A stretch of DNA of 56,619 nt from DASRTE01 sp035656095 (GTDB taxonomy: Bacteria; Actinomycetota; Actinomycetes; Jiangellales; Jiangellaceae). The notes below the pieces were generated by a model. The model made no database searches, was not told where the DNA came from, and saw only the letters and a list, made by a program, of their open reading frames with translations. The stretch is from contig DASRTE010000143.1 of the NCBI GenBank assembly GCA_035656095.1, positions 1 through 56,619 on the forward strand, in the 5' to 3' direction. Position 1 is the stretch's first letter, and each line of letters begins with the position of its first letter. A program made the position numbers and the translations under genes. Shown here in pieces: positions 1 to 8,837 of this stretch.

Positions 1-259
1 GGCTGACACGGGCTCAGCAACGCGGATTGGGTGGTTGCTCGTCGAGCTGGCCGAGTCTTGCGACATTCTGCTCCGGTGGCGGGTCCCCTAACCCCGCGCC
101 TCCCAAGGCGCGCCATGTTCTGGGAGATCGCCGAATTGCCCGGTCAGGCCGGTACCGCCCGGACCGGTGTCGCGCTCTATCGCAGCCCGCCGAGCGGTGG
201 CCATGGAGCCACGACCAGGAAGGCTCTATCCTGGCGAGGTGCCCGACGATACTGGGCCC
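1..259. other. Left edge, no gene recognised
   Basis: I see no convincing coding region here. The frames that are open lack family resemblance and look like shadows. The only usable signal is a possible -10 box (GATACT, 248-253) six bases before the ATG at 260, which would make the next gene leaderless. Confidence 0.4.
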
Positions 260-820
260 ATGCGCGACGATCTGACAGCGGCCGTCGGTGCGCGCCGGGA
301 GCTCGGCCCAGACTACGAGGACGCGGTGCTCGACGGCTTTCTCGCCCGGCTCGACCGGCAGATGCAGGAGCGGGTCGATGCGACGGTGACCGAACGGTCC
401 CGCGGCACGACGCCCGCCCGAGAAGAACGTGATCCGGGACTGACCCTCGGCATCGTTTCGGTGATCGCCGGCATCCCGGTCACGGCGATCACGATGGGCA
501 CGGAAGAGCTCGCGGGGCTGATCGTTGCGTGGGGCGGAATCGCCGCGGTGAACGTGGCTCACGCATGGGGTCGTCGCCGCGCCGGTCGAGAACCGTGCGC
601 TCGCGGGCGTCGCGTGATCCCCTGTGCTCGTGGAAGCAACGACGTCGGAACGGGACGACAGCCTCGACACCGGTTCGGACGGGCGTACCGAGTTGCGGGT
701 CCACGGCGTCAGCGGCACCAGCGCCGAGACGATTCTCGCCCACCCGCTACTCAAGCGGGTGGGCGGCGATGCGCGGGCCGGCTTCTACCGCCGTTGGTAT
801 CCGGGTGGCCGGTCCGCTGA
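260..820 (+). CDS. Small membrane protein of unknown function; C-terminal frame doubtful
   Basis: The first ~110 residues look like a real protein. An acidic N-terminus (DYEDAVLDGFLARLD) is followed by a charged helix and two hydrophobic segments (LTLGIVSVIAGIPVTAI and LAGLIVAWGGIAAVNVA). This layout recurs in short actinobacterial hypothetical proteins. After about residue 115 the frame becomes an Arg/Gly/Pro-rich tail that runs 197 bases into the next gene and looks non-coding. A one-base shift near 590-610 would end the protein at the TGA at 615-617, just before the next start. I infer either a frameshift or an unusually long disordered tail. The start ATG 260 has no clear Shine-Dalgarno sequence but has a -10-like GATACT six bases upstream. 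No function is assigned. Confidence 0.5.
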   Translation: MRDDLTAAVGARRELGPDYEDAVLDGFLARLDRQMQERVDATVTERSRGTTPAREERDPGLTLGIVSVIAGIPVTAITMGTEELAGLIVAWGGIAAVNVAHAWGRRRAGREPCARGRRVIPCARGSNDVGTGRQPRHRFGRAYRVAGPRRQRHQRRDDSRPPATQAGGRRCAGRLLPPLVSGWPVR

Positions 821-3005
821 TCTCGGCAGCCGCGGACGGCTCGAGGCATACAGCTGGGGTGGCCTCACGTCCGGCTCCGCAGGGCGGGCGGCCTGGCTGC
901 TCCTCCTTCCCCTGATGCTGGTGAACCTGGTCCACTGGATGCTCCCCGCGGTACCGGTCGGCGCCTCCCGCCGACAGGTCGTCGCCGGCCACGCGGCGGC
1001 GGTCCTGCTGCGGCTGTTCGGGCTCGTCCTCACCGTGACGATGTTGCTGACGGCGGTTCTGGTCGCCGTCGACCTCGCCGGGTGGCAGTGCGGTCGGATC
1101 CCCCGATGCGCCGACGCCACGCCGCTGGTCGCGTTGATTGCCGACGGCTTCCTGTCCAGCCCGGGCCGGCGCGTCGCCGTCACCGCCGTGATCCCCCTGC
1201 TCGTGGTGCTGCTTGTGGGGATGGTGGGACGAAGCACGCCGCGCGTGACCGAGCCGGCACCGGACGCCACCGTCCAGCACGGCGACGACGTTCCGCTCGC
1301 CCGCTCGCGATTCTGGCGGGGGAACCCGGGGATGCCGATGCTGCGGACCACGCACGTCGCCGCGGCGACCGCACTGCTGGCCGCCCTCGTTGCCTGGCCG
1401 GCGACCCGCCTGGTCGCCACCGGTGCCGCACAGGTACTGGGTGCGGTGATCTGCCTCGCGTCCCTGGCCGTCCTCGCCTACTCGGTGGTGCTCATCGGTG
1501 CAGAGGCCGTGACCGGCCGCGGTGCGCGCGAAGCGCCGTCCGCTAGGGCGATGCAACGTCCGGTATCCGCCGCGGGAGCCACGTTCGCCCGGCGCAGCGC
1601 GCTCGTACTGCTCGCGATCGGCACGGTCTACTCGGCGTGGGACTGGCAGGGCCGGTGGGCGGACGCCGGGCGGCTGCCCGGCCTGCGTCCGGCGATCCTC
1701 ACGTCGTTCACGGCGGGTGTCGTAATCCTGGTCCTGCTCGCGCTCGCCGTAGCCGCACAGCAGCCCTGGCGGCAGGCTGACGGGGTGCCTACCGACCCGC
1801 TGAGCCGGCCCGCCATGCGCGGTATGGCTGGTCCGGCCATCGCGACGGTCGCCTTCCTCGTGGCCGGCGGGTTCTCGGCCGGCATCACCTACCGGGTCGC
1901 CGAACTGCTCGGCTTTCCGGTGCTGAGCCAGCGGACCGCGGCGGAGCACCTCCTCGCCCAGCAGGTCGTCGTGAACGACCCGTCCCGGCCCTTCTCGGAC
2001 CGGCTGGCCGCCGCGACAGCCGAGGTTCCGATGGTGGTGCCACCGTCGTTCGCCTGGGCAGGTGCCGCCGCATCGGTGATCACAGCCGCTCTGCTGGTGG
2101 TCGCCCTCGTCGTCGTCCTGGGCGTGCGTGGGCGGTTGGACGACCTGGCCGAAGCCGTCCTCCGCCAGCGTCCGGACGAGGCGAACGGGCGTTCGGGATC
2201 GGATCCGCTCGTCCGGAAGGTCGCCGCAGTCGTCGGCTGGGCCTCACTCACCGACGGGGTGGGCCGCATCGTCGGACGCATCGTCCTCGTCAGCGGAGCG
2301 GTGCTCCTCGCCGGACTCGTCGTGTACACGGCCGGCGCGGACAACTGGCGCTTCGTCGAGCAGCCGCCGTTGTCGACACTGACCGCGTTCGGCACCTGGA
2401 TCATGGGGCTGTTCGCGCTCGGCCTGGTCGTCCTGGCGTGGAACTCGTACCGCAACGTGGCCCTGCGCCGGACCGTCGGCATCCTCTGGGATGTCGGCAC
2501 CTTCTTCCCCCGCGCCGCCCATCCGCTCGCACCCCCCTCCTACGGCGAGCGGGCCGTCCCCGAACTGGCCGACAGGGTCACGGCACTGACCGGCTCGCCG
2601 TCCTCGACCGTCGTGCTCTCCGGCCATTCCCAGGGGTCGGTCCTGGTGGCGGCCACCGTCCTCCAACTGAGCCCACAGGCCGCATCGCAGGTCGACCTGC
2701 TGACTCACGGCTCGCCGCTGCGCCGTCTCTACGCACGCTTCTTCCCGGCATACCTCGGCGCCGACACGCTGGCCCGCGTACGCGACCGGCTCGACGGCCG
2801 CTGGCGAAACCTCTACCGCGACACGGACCCGATCGGGTCGTGGGTCCTCGACCCGCCGACGGTTGCCGACCCGCCGGTCGACCGGTTGCTGATCGATCCT
2901 CGCCGGCTCGGCGAGGACATCGAGGGCCACTCCGACTACTGGTCCGACCCCGGCTACGCGAACGCCCTGCACGACCTGGCCAGGCCCGCACGGCCGGCTC
3001 CGTGA
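624..3005 (+). CDS. Polytopic membrane protein with C-terminal serine hydrolase (lipase-like) domain
   Basis: A protein of 793 aa. The N-terminal ~60 residues carry TELRVHGVSGT and SYSWGG motifs known from actinobacterial membrane proteins of unknown function. The middle (about residues 90-600) holds roughly ten hydrophobic segments. The C-terminal ~180 residues look like a cytosolic alpha/beta hydrolase: STVVLSGHSQGSVLVAA contains the GxSxG nucleophile elbow with Ser669, and a DTDPIGSW stretch and a late GHSDYW follow that could supply the acid and His. Start: GTG at 624, with GTG 630 as alternative. It may be a membrane-anchored lipase or esterase; the substrate is unknown. The hydrolase fold is inferred from motif and position only. 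Confidence 0.75.
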   Translation: MLVEATTSERDDSLDTGSDGRTELRVHGVSGTSAETILAHPLLKRVGGDARAGFYRRWYPGGRSADLGSRGRLEAYSWGGLTSGSAGRAAWLLLLPLMLVNLVHWMLPAVPVGASRRQVVAGHAAAVLLRLFGLVLTVTMLLTAVLVAVDLAGWQCGRIPRCADATPLVALIADGFLSSPGRRVAVTAVIPLLVVLLVGMVGRSTPRVTEPAPDATVQHGDDVPLARSRFWRGNPGMPMLRTTHVAAATALLAALVAWPATRLVATGAAQVLGAVICLASLAVLAYSVVLIGAEAVTGRGAREAPSARAMQRPVSAAGATFARRSALVLLAIGTVYSAWDWQGRWADAGRLPGLRPAILTSFTAGVVILVLLALAVAAQQPWRQADGVPTDPLSRPAMRGMAGPAIATVAFLVAGGFSAGITYRVAELLGFPVLSQRTAAEHLLAQQVVVNDPSRPFSDRLAAATAEVPMVVPPSFAWAGAAASVITAALLVVALVVVLGVRGRLDDLAEAVLRQRPDEANGRSGSDPLVRKVAAVVGWASLTDGVGRIVGRIVLVSGAVLLAGLVVYTAGADNWRFVEQPPLSTLTAFGTWIMGLFALGLVVLAWNSYRNVALRRTVGILWDVGTFFPRAAHPLAPPSYGERAVPELADRVTALTGSPSSTVVLSGHSQGSVLVAATVLQLSPQAASQVDLLTHGSPLRRLYARFFPAYLGADTLARVRDRLDGRWRNLYRDTDPIGSWVLDPPTVADPPVDRLLIDPRRLGEDIEGHSDYWSDPGYANALHDLARPARPAP

Positions 3006-3045
3006 CGGCAGAACTCGTGCCCTCGGGCCATGAACAGCTGCGACC

Positions 3046-3099
3046 TGTGGCGGCTTGTCAACGCCACCTCAGGCGTTGTGACGTGTCCAACCCGCCACA
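3046..3099. repeat. Intergenic nested palindrome sharing a motif with 47182-47247
   Basis: The outer arms TGTGGCGG (3046-3053) and CCGCCACA (3092-3099) enclose a second imperfect stem, GTCAACGCC against GGCGTTGTGAC. The outer arm matches the arm of the palindrome at 47182-47247 (ATGTGGCGGGTT). It lies after the membrane hydrolase gene, so it may terminate transcription. Confidence 0.55.
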
Positions 3100-3185
3100 T
3101 CATGCCCAGGTGTCGAGTGTCGGCCGGCACCACGAACGGGCTCGGGCCTGGTCGGCCCCGCCCTCGGTGTGCGACAGTGCCGAGG

Positions 3186-3830
3186 GTGCGCAAGTACGTT
3201 TTCATGGGAGCACAGGGCAGCGGCAAGGGCACGCAGGCGACGCTGCTCGCCCGCGACCTCGACCTCACCCAGATCAGTGTCGGCGACATCCTGCGCTGGC
3301 ACGTCCAGAACCACACCAAGCTCGGGGCCCAGGTCCGGCGCGTCATGGCCGCCGGTGACCTGGTGGGCGACGACCTGGTGGAGACCGTGGTCAACGAGCG
3401 GCTCCGCCAGCACGACTGGAACTACGGATTCGTCATCGACGGGTTCCCCCGCAACCGGCCGCAGGCCGAGTTCTTCCTGGAGAGCTACGACATCGACGCG
3501 GTCATCCACCTCTCCCTGCCCGATGACGACGTCCGCCGTCGCGTGCTGGCCCGACGCCTGTGCTCGTCGTGCGGGCTCGATTACAACCTCATGGCTCACC
3601 GGCCCAAGGCCGAAGGCCGCTGCGACGTGTGCGGTGGTGAGCTCGTCGCCCGCGAGGACGACACCGAGCAGGCGCTCGAGGCACGCCTGCGCGACTACCA
3701 CGAGAAGACCGATCCCGTCCTCGACCTGTTCCGCCGCAAGGAGTACGTCATCACCGTCGATGCGCGTCCCGATCCCGCCACCGTGCAGCGTTCGATACGA
3801 GACGAACTCGGGCTTCCCCGCGCCGACTGA
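3186..3830 (+). CDS. adk: Adenylate kinase family protein with Cys4 LID domain
   Basis: A 214-aa nucleoside monophosphate kinase that would interconvert ATP + AMP and 2 ADP in the cytosol. Visible motifs: P-loop GAQGSGKGT at residues 8-16, the DGFPRN motif typical of adenylate kinases, and a long-type LID with CSSC and CDVC pairs that can bind zinc. Actinobacterial housekeeping adk normally lies beside secY in the ribosomal protein cluster, so this copy is probably a second enzyme or a related nucleotide kinase. The GTG start at 3186 is chosen because the conserved KYVFMGAQG strand begins there; GTG 3177 is an alternative. A cupin gene follows after 24 bases and may be cotranscribed. Confidence 0.85.
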   Translation: MRKYVFMGAQGSGKGTQATLLARDLDLTQISVGDILRWHVQNHTKLGAQVRRVMAAGDLVGDDLVETVVNERLRQHDWNYGFVIDGFPRNRPQAEFFLESYDIDAVIHLSLPDDDVRRRVLARRLCSSCGLDYNLMAHRPKAEGRCDVCGGELVAREDDTEQALEARLRDYHEKTDPVLDLFRRKEYVITVDARPDPATVQRSIRDELGLPRAD

Positions 3831-3854
3831 TCCGCAAGCTGGTAGGAAGTGGGC

Positions 3855-4253
3855 ATGATCCAGGTCGACATCGCCGAGGCAGCCAAGGCCAACGAGGCGT
3901 TCCGTCGGGTACTGCACACGACGGGCCATGTCCAGTTGGTGGTCATGACACTGAGGCCGGGCGAGGACATCGGCACCGAGGTGCACGAGCACAACGACCA
4001 GGTCCTCTCCTTCGTCGAGGGCAGTGTTCGCGCCGATGTCGCGGGCGAGACCAGGCCGGTCGGCCCGGGCGACGTCGTCGTCGTCCCCGCCGGAACCGAG
4101 CACAACTTCACCAACATCGGAGCCGGGCCGGCGCGCCTCTACACGCTCTACAGCCCACCCGACCACAGCCCGGACACCGTGCACGAGACAAAGGCCGACG
4201 CGGAGGCCGCCGAGCGCGAGCACTCCGACGTTCCTCCGCCCGAACACGACTGA
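3855..4253 (+). CDS. Cupin-domain protein
   Basis: A protein of 132 aa with one beta-barrel cupin domain. Motif 1 is seen as TEVHEHNDQVLSFVEG and motif 2 as GDVVVVPAGTEHNFTN; the His, Glu and second-motif His residues could bind a metal. The C-terminal 30 residues are charged and probably flexible. AGGA at 3844-3847 places the start at ATG 3855 rather than GTG 3849. It follows the adenylate kinase gene closely. The family covers enzymes and ligand sensors, and nothing here indicates the substrate. Confidence 0.85.
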   Translation: MIQVDIAEAAKANEAFRRVLHTTGHVQLVVMTLRPGEDIGTEVHEHNDQVLSFVEGSVRADVAGETRPVGPGDVVVVPAGTEHNFTNIGAGPARLYTLYSPPDHSPDTVHETKADAEAAEREHSDVPPPEHD

Positions 4254-4276
4254 GGGCACCTGGCCGAGGCGCCGCC

Positions 4277-5272
4277 TCAGAGGTGCCGCTGCCACTCCGC
4301 TGCAGTCGCGACGACTCGGTAGCCGAGCGCCTCGTTGACGCGGATCATGTGCGCGTTCGAGGCCGCGTTCCAGGTGTCGAGGAGCAGGAGTTGTGGTTCG
4401 ACGTCGGCGAGCCACCGCATCATCGCGATCTTGAGGAGCAGGCCCAACCGGTGACCTCGGTGCGCACGAAGCACACTCGTGTCGAACTGCGCGCCGAACC
4501 ATGGCCGGTCCGCCTCGACGGCAACCTGGGTGTGCCCGGCCAGCTCACCCGTTCGCCGCTCGCGGGCGACGATGCGGTAGGTCCGCCGGCCGTACGCCCT
4601 CTGGGAGGTCTCGAATGCCCGGATCCGCTCGGGGCTGAAGACCTCGTCCTCGATGTCGAGGCCGTCGATCGGTGCGTCGTTGATCGCCGCGGTCATCGCG
4701 ACGGCGTCCGCCAGCAGCTCGTCCGGGATCGCGCCTGGAAGCCGGAGCAGTTCGTAGTCGCCGCCGTGCCGTTCAGCGTCGGCGTACGTCTCGGCGAGGT
4801 GGGTCCAGTCCGTGGCGAGCAGGTCCTGCCGGCGCTGCACGACATCCGACGCCCGGTCCAGGCCCATGGCCTTGAGGAACCCGACACCCGGTGACAGTTC
4901 GAAGCTCTCCGACAGGAGCAGCGTGCGCCCGGCCGCCCGGACGCGTTCGACGCCCTCCTCGAACATCCGGCGGCCGATTCCCTGGCCACGACTGACCGGG
5001 TGGACGGTCACGTCGACCCATCCGGTGTGGGTGTTGTCCCACTCCGAGAGCGAGACCTCGACGACGCCCACGACACGGCCACGGCCGTCTCGGGCCAGGC
5101 CTGCGGTGGGGGGGTCGCCGTCCCAGCCGTGCCGCAGTCGTGCGGTGAACCACGACACGGTCGGCCCGAGCTGATGCGGGTAGTCGGCCAGCCGGGCCGC
5201 CTCGAGCACGGCTACCGCACCGGCCACGTCGCGATCGTCGAGGTGGTCGGGATCCAGCCAGGTCAACTCCAC
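4277..5272 (-). CDS. Tandem GNAT N-acetyltransferase
   Basis: About 331 aa with two GNAT folds. The first half carries the acetyl-CoA loop in VHPVSRGQGIGRRMFE; the second carries VLRAHRGHRLGLLLK followed by NAASNAHMIRVNEALGYRV, a classic beta4-alpha3-beta5 ending. Such twin-GNAT proteins are common in actinobacteria and usually have unknown amine substrates. It is the last gene behind hemB. The frame is open upstream into hemB, but the protein-like sequence begins at ELTWLDPDHL, so GTG at 5272 is the most likely start, 41 bases after the hemB stop. Confidence 0.85.
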   Translation of the reverse strand: MELTWLDPDHLDDRDVAGAVAVLEAARLADYPHQLGPTVSWFTARLRHGWDGDPPTAGLARDGRGRVVGVVEVSLSEWDNTHTGWVDVTVHPVSRGQGIGRRMFEEGVERVRAAGRTLLLSESFELSPGVGFLKAMGLDRASDVVQRRQDLLATDWTHLAETYADAERHGGDYELLRLPGAIPDELLADAVAMTAAINDAPIDGLDIEDEVFSPERIRAFETSQRAYGRRTYRIVARERRTGELAGHTQVAVEADRPWFGAQFDTSVLRAHRGHRLGLLLKIAMMRWLADVEPQLLLLDTWNAASNAHMIRVNEALGYRVVATAAEWQRHL

Positions 5273-5313
5273 GAGTACAGGTAACCGCCAACGAGGTCGT
5301 CGCGGCGACGCAT

Positions 5314-6288
5314 TTATCGCAGGGAACGTGCGACCTCGGCGGCCCAGTACGTGAGCACGATGTCGGCGCCGGCGCGGCGGAGCGACGTCAGTGTCTCGGC
5401 GATCACCCGCTCGCGGTCGATCCACCCGTGTGCGGCTGCGGCCTCGACCATGGCGTACTCGCCGGACACCTGGTAGGCCGCCACCGGTACGTCGACCAGA
5501 TCGCGCACGCGGGCCAGCACGTCCAGGTACGACATCGCGGGCTTCACCATGACGATGTCGGCACCCTCGGCGACGTCGAGGCGTACCTCGCGCAGCGCCT
5601 CGCGGCCGTTGGCCGGATCCTGCTGGTAGGTCCGGCGGTCGCCGATCAGCGACGACTCGACGGCATCGCGGAACGGTCTGTAGAAGGCGGACGCGTACTT
5701 CGCCGCGTAGGCGAGGATGGCCACGTCGTGGAAGCCGCCACCGTCGAGCGCACCCCGGATGGCACCGACCTGGCCGTCCATCATCCCGCTCGGGCCGACC
5801 ACGTGGACGCCTGCGTCGGCCTGCGCCAGCGCCATCCGCTCATAGGCGCGAAGCGTCGCATCGTTGTCGACCGTTCCGTCCGCCGCAATTACTCCACAGT
5901 GCCCGTGCGAGGTGAACTCGTCCAGGCACAGGTCGGCCATCACGACGGTCGCGTCGCCGACCTCGGCCACGACGTCGCGGATCGCCGTGTTGAGCACACC
6001 GCGCGGGTCCTCGGCGCCCGACCCCGCGGGGTCCCTCGACGCCGGTATCCCGAACAGCATGAGCCCGCCGACTCCGGCCTCCACCGACTCCAGGGCCACC
6101 TTGCGCAGGGTGTCGCGGGTGTGCTGGACGACGCCGGGCATCGACGGGATCGCCCGTGCCTCGACCGCCCCTTCCCGCACGAACAGCGGTAGCACCAGGC
6201 GCCGAGGTTCGAGCGAGGTCTCGGCGACCAGTCGGCGCATGGCCGTGGTACGGCGCAGCCGACGGGGCCGTTCAGCGGGAAATGTCAC
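5314..6288 (-). CDS. hemB: Delta-aminolevulinic acid dehydratase (porphobilinogen synthase)
   Basis: A 324-aa enzyme that condenses two 5-aminolevulinate molecules to porphobilinogen in the cytosol, an early step of haem and corrinoid synthesis. Family motifs are clear: LVLPLFVREG near the N-terminus, DLCLDEFTSHGHCG around the metal site, YAAKYASAFYRPFRDA with one active-site Lys, and MVKPAMSYLD with the Schiff-base Lys. The GTG start at 6288 lies six bases after the hemD stop, so the gene is the fifth member of the rex-hem operon. Its length is normal for the family. Confidence 0.97.
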   Translation of the reverse strand: MTFPAERPRRLRRTTAMRRLVAETSLEPRRLVLPLFVREGAVEARAIPSMPGVVQHTRDTLRKVALESVEAGVGGLMLFGIPASRDPAGSGAEDPRGVLNTAIRDVVAEVGDATVVMADLCLDEFTSHGHCGVIAADGTVDNDATLRAYERMALAQADAGVHVVGPSGMMDGQVGAIRGALDGGGFHDVAILAYAAKYASAFYRPFRDAVESSLIGDRRTYQQDPANGREALREVRLDVAEGADIVMVKPAMSYLDVLARVRDLVDVPVAAYQVSGEYAMVEAAAAHGWIDRERVIAETLTSLRRAGADIVLTYWAAEVARSLR

Positions 6289-6294
6289 GGCGAC

Positions 6295-7890
6295 TCATGT
6301 TGCCTTACGTCGGGCGGAGGTGCGACGCCGTTGCGATGGTTTGGTGACCGGTTCACCGGCTTCGAGCATCGCCAGCCGTCGGGCCGCGCCGAACTCGGCC
6401 AACGCCTCGGCGAGCGCCTCGACCGACGGCTCGGGTGCGAGCACGTCGACACGCAGGCCGTGCTCCTCCGCGGTCTTCGCCGTGGCCGGTCCGATGCACG
6501 CCACCACCGTCGAGGTGTGCGGCTTGCCGGCGATGCCGACCAGGTTACGCACCGTGGACGACGACGTGAAGACCACCGCGTCGAACTTCCCGCCCTTGAT
6601 CGCGTCGCGGGTCTCCACCGCCGGGGGCGCGGCGCGCACGGTCCGGTATGCGGTGACGTCGTCGACCTCCCAGCCCATCTCGACCAGGCCGGCCGCCAGT
6701 GTCTCGGTCGCGATGTCCGCCCGGGGAAGGAACACCCGATTGATCGGGTCGAGTACCTCGTCGTAGGGAGGCCAGTCGAGCAGCAGACCACGCGCGGACT
6801 GCTCGTCCGAGGGCAGCAGGTCGGGCTCGATGCCCCACGCGCGCAGAGCCTCGGCGGTCTTGTCGCCCACCGCGGCGACCTTGAGCCCGGACAGGGCCCG
6901 CGCGTCGAGGCCGTACTCCGCGAGCTTCTCCTTGACTGCACGCAGAGCGTTGCCGGAGGTGAACGCGATCCACTCGTAACGGCCCTCGACCATTCCCCGC
7001 ACGGCCTTGTCGATCTGCTGAGGATTGCGCGGCGGCTCGACGGAGATCGTGGGGACCTCCTCGGGCACGGCGCCGGAACGCCGAAGTGCGGCCGACAGCG
7101 ATCCCGCCTGCTGGCGGGTTCGGGGAACCAGCACGCGCCAGCCGAACAGGGGCTTGGTCTCGAACCATGACAATGCCTCGCGGTGGTTGACGACCTCGCC
7201 GACGACGGCCACCACGGGCGCCGGCAGCTTGGCCGACCGCACGTCGGCCGCGGCCCGCTCCAGCGTCGACACGACGGTGCGCTGGTCGACGGTGCTCCCG
7301 GCCGCGATGACGGCCACTGGCGTGTCAGGCGACGTACCCGCGTCGATCAGAGACTTGGCCACGTCGCCGACCTGGTCGTCGACGCGTGTGAGCACGAGCG
7401 TGTCGGCCGTACAGGCCCGCCAGTCGACCTTGCCGGCGACGTCGACGACCTGGATGCTGCGCCTCCGACCGGCGCTCACCGGCACACCAGCGTAGGCGGG
7501 GACAGCGGTGACGCCGGCGACACCGGGCACGATCTCGAACGGCACGCCTGCCCGTGCGCACGCCAGTGCCTCGTCGGCACCGGTCGGGTGAACGAACGGG
7601 TCGCCGTCGAGGAGCCGCACGACGTGGCGTCCACCCTTCGCGGCACCCAGCACGAGCCGGCTGCGAACGCTGGCAGACAGCGGCATTCCCTCGTCGTCGA
7701 CACCACAGTCGACGATCTCGATGCCGTCGGGCGCGTGCGTGAGCAGGTCACGATGGCGGGCGTCTTCGATGACGGCGACGTCGGCGTCGGCCAGAACCTC
7801 GACGGCCCGCAGCGTCAACAGGCCGGGGTCGCCTGGTCCCGCGCCCACGAAGGCGACACTGCCCATGGTGGGACGCTTCCTGGTGGTCAC
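6295..7890 (-). CDS. hemD: Bifunctional uroporphyrinogen-III C-methyltransferase / uroporphyrinogen-III synthase
   Basis: A 531-aa fusion. Residues ~10-245 form a SUMT/CobA-type methylase: VAFVGAGPGDPGLLTLRAVE, an RLLDGDPFV loop and VPGVAGVTAVPAYAGVP are recognisable. Residues ~265-510 form a HemD domain, with VLVPRTRQQAGSLSAALRRSGA at its start and FTSSSTVRNLVG near its end. The protein can cyclise hydroxymethylbilane and methylate the product toward sirohaem and cobalamin. This fusion is usual in actinobacteria. GTG 7890 overlaps the hemC stop as GTGA, which argues for translational coupling. ATG 7866 is the alternative start. The C-terminal tail is basic. Confidence 0.95.
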   Translation of the reverse strand: MTTRKRPTMGSVAFVGAGPGDPGLLTLRAVEVLADADVAVIEDARHRDLLTHAPDGIEIVDCGVDDEGMPLSASVRSRLVLGAAKGGRHVVRLLDGDPFVHPTGADEALACARAGVPFEIVPGVAGVTAVPAYAGVPVSAGRRRSIQVVDVAGKVDWRACTADTLVLTRVDDQVGDVAKSLIDAGTSPDTPVAVIAAGSTVDQRTVVSTLERAAADVRSAKLPAPVVAVVGEVVNHREALSWFETKPLFGWRVLVPRTRQQAGSLSAALRRSGAVPEEVPTISVEPPRNPQQIDKAVRGMVEGRYEWIAFTSGNALRAVKEKLAEYGLDARALSGLKVAAVGDKTAEALRAWGIEPDLLPSDEQSARGLLLDWPPYDEVLDPINRVFLPRADIATETLAAGLVEMGWEVDDVTAYRTVRAAPPAVETRDAIKGGKFDAVVFTSSSTVRNLVGIAGKPHTSTVVACIGPATAKTAEEHGLRVDVLAPEPSVEALAEALAEFGAARRLAMLEAGEPVTKPSQRRRTSARRKAT

Positions 7891-8837
7891 GGAATGGTCT
7901 CCTGTTCCAGCACCCGTTCCGGGGTGCCGACGAGCGCTCCGGCCCCGTCGTCGAGCAGGTCGGCGGCGAGATCGCGGCCGATCCGCTCGGCCGCCGTCAA
8001 CGGGCCGGTGGCGGACTTGCGGATGCTCTCCGAGCCGTCGAGTGACACCACGACGGCACGGAGGTAGAGCTCGAGGCCGTCGTCGCCCTCCGCCGCCTCG
8101 GCGTACGCGCCCACCGGAGCGGTACAGCCGGCCTCGAGCGCGGCGAGGAGGGAGCGTTCCGCGGTCACGGCGGAACGGGTCGTGGGCTCGTCGAGCACAC
8201 GCAGGGCGTCGACCAGGTCGTCGTCCACCCGGCACTCGACGGCGAGTGCCCCCTGCCCGGGCGCGGGGAGCATCTGCAGCGGGTCGAGTACCTCGGTGAT
8301 CTCGCCGAGGCGGCCGAGCCGGGCCAAGCCGGCCCGCGCGAGAACGACGGCGTCCAGCGTCCCGTCGGCGACCTGCTGGAGCCGGGTATCGACGTTGCCT
8401 CTGACGGGCACCAGGTCGAGCCCCAGGCCCAGCGCCCGGATCTGCGCCACCCGTCGAGGTGCCCCGGTGCCCACCCGAGCCCCGGGGGGCAGCTCCGCGA
8501 GCGTGAGTCGGTCCCGCGCCACCACCACGTCGCGAGGGTCCTCGCGTGGCGGTGTCGCGGCGACCGTGAGGCCATCCGCGGGCGCGGTGGGCAGATCCTT
8601 GAACGAGTGGACGGCGAGGTCGATCCGGTCGGCGAGCAGGGCGTCGCGCAGGGCGCTGACGAATACGCCGGTCCCCCCGATGGCGGCCAGCGGCTCCCGG
8701 GAGAGGTCGCCGTGGGTCGTGATCTCGACCAGGTCGACCTTCCGCCCGGTGGCGGCCAGGTCAGCCGCGACGGTTCGAGCCTGCGCGAGCGCGAGCGCAC
8801 TGGCCCGGGTGCCGAGGCGAAGCGTTGGCGCGGTCAA
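7887..8837 (-). CDS. hemC: Hydroxymethylbilane synthase (porphobilinogen deaminase)
   Basis: A 316-aa enzyme that polymerises four porphobilinogens into hydroxymethylbilane. Visible motifs: LRLGTRASALALAQA at the N-terminus, the KDLPT loop, TGAPRRVAQIRAL, and LEAGCTAPVGAYAE with the Cys that carries the dipyrromethane cofactor. The gene overlaps hemA by four bases upstream and hemD by four bases downstream, so all three are probably translated together. Confidence 0.97.
   Translation of the reverse strand: MTAPTLRLGTRASALALAQARTVAADLAATGRKVDLVEITTHGDLSREPLAAIGGTGVFVSALRDALLADRIDLAVHSFKDLPTAPADGLTVAATPPREDPRDVVVARDRLTLAELPPGARVGTGAPRRVAQIRALGLGLDLVPVRGNVDTRLQQVADGTLDAVVLARAGLARLGRLGEITEVLDPLQMLPAPGQGALAVECRVDDDLVDALRVLDEPTTRSAVTAERSLLAALEAGCTAPVGAYAEAAEGDDGLELYLRAVVVSLDGSESIRKSATGPLTAAERIGRDLAADLLDDGAGALVGTPERVLEQETIP

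Noticed and set aside
1..120. Possible structural RNA (CCCCTAACCCC and GC-rich stems)
   Set aside because: I could not build a tRNA cloverleaf, a tmRNA end or an SRP RNA core from this sequence.
3069..4502. A 477-codon minus-strand frame across adk and the cupin gene
   Set aside because: It has no recognisable domain, and both plus-strand genes have full family motifs and a ribosome-binding site.
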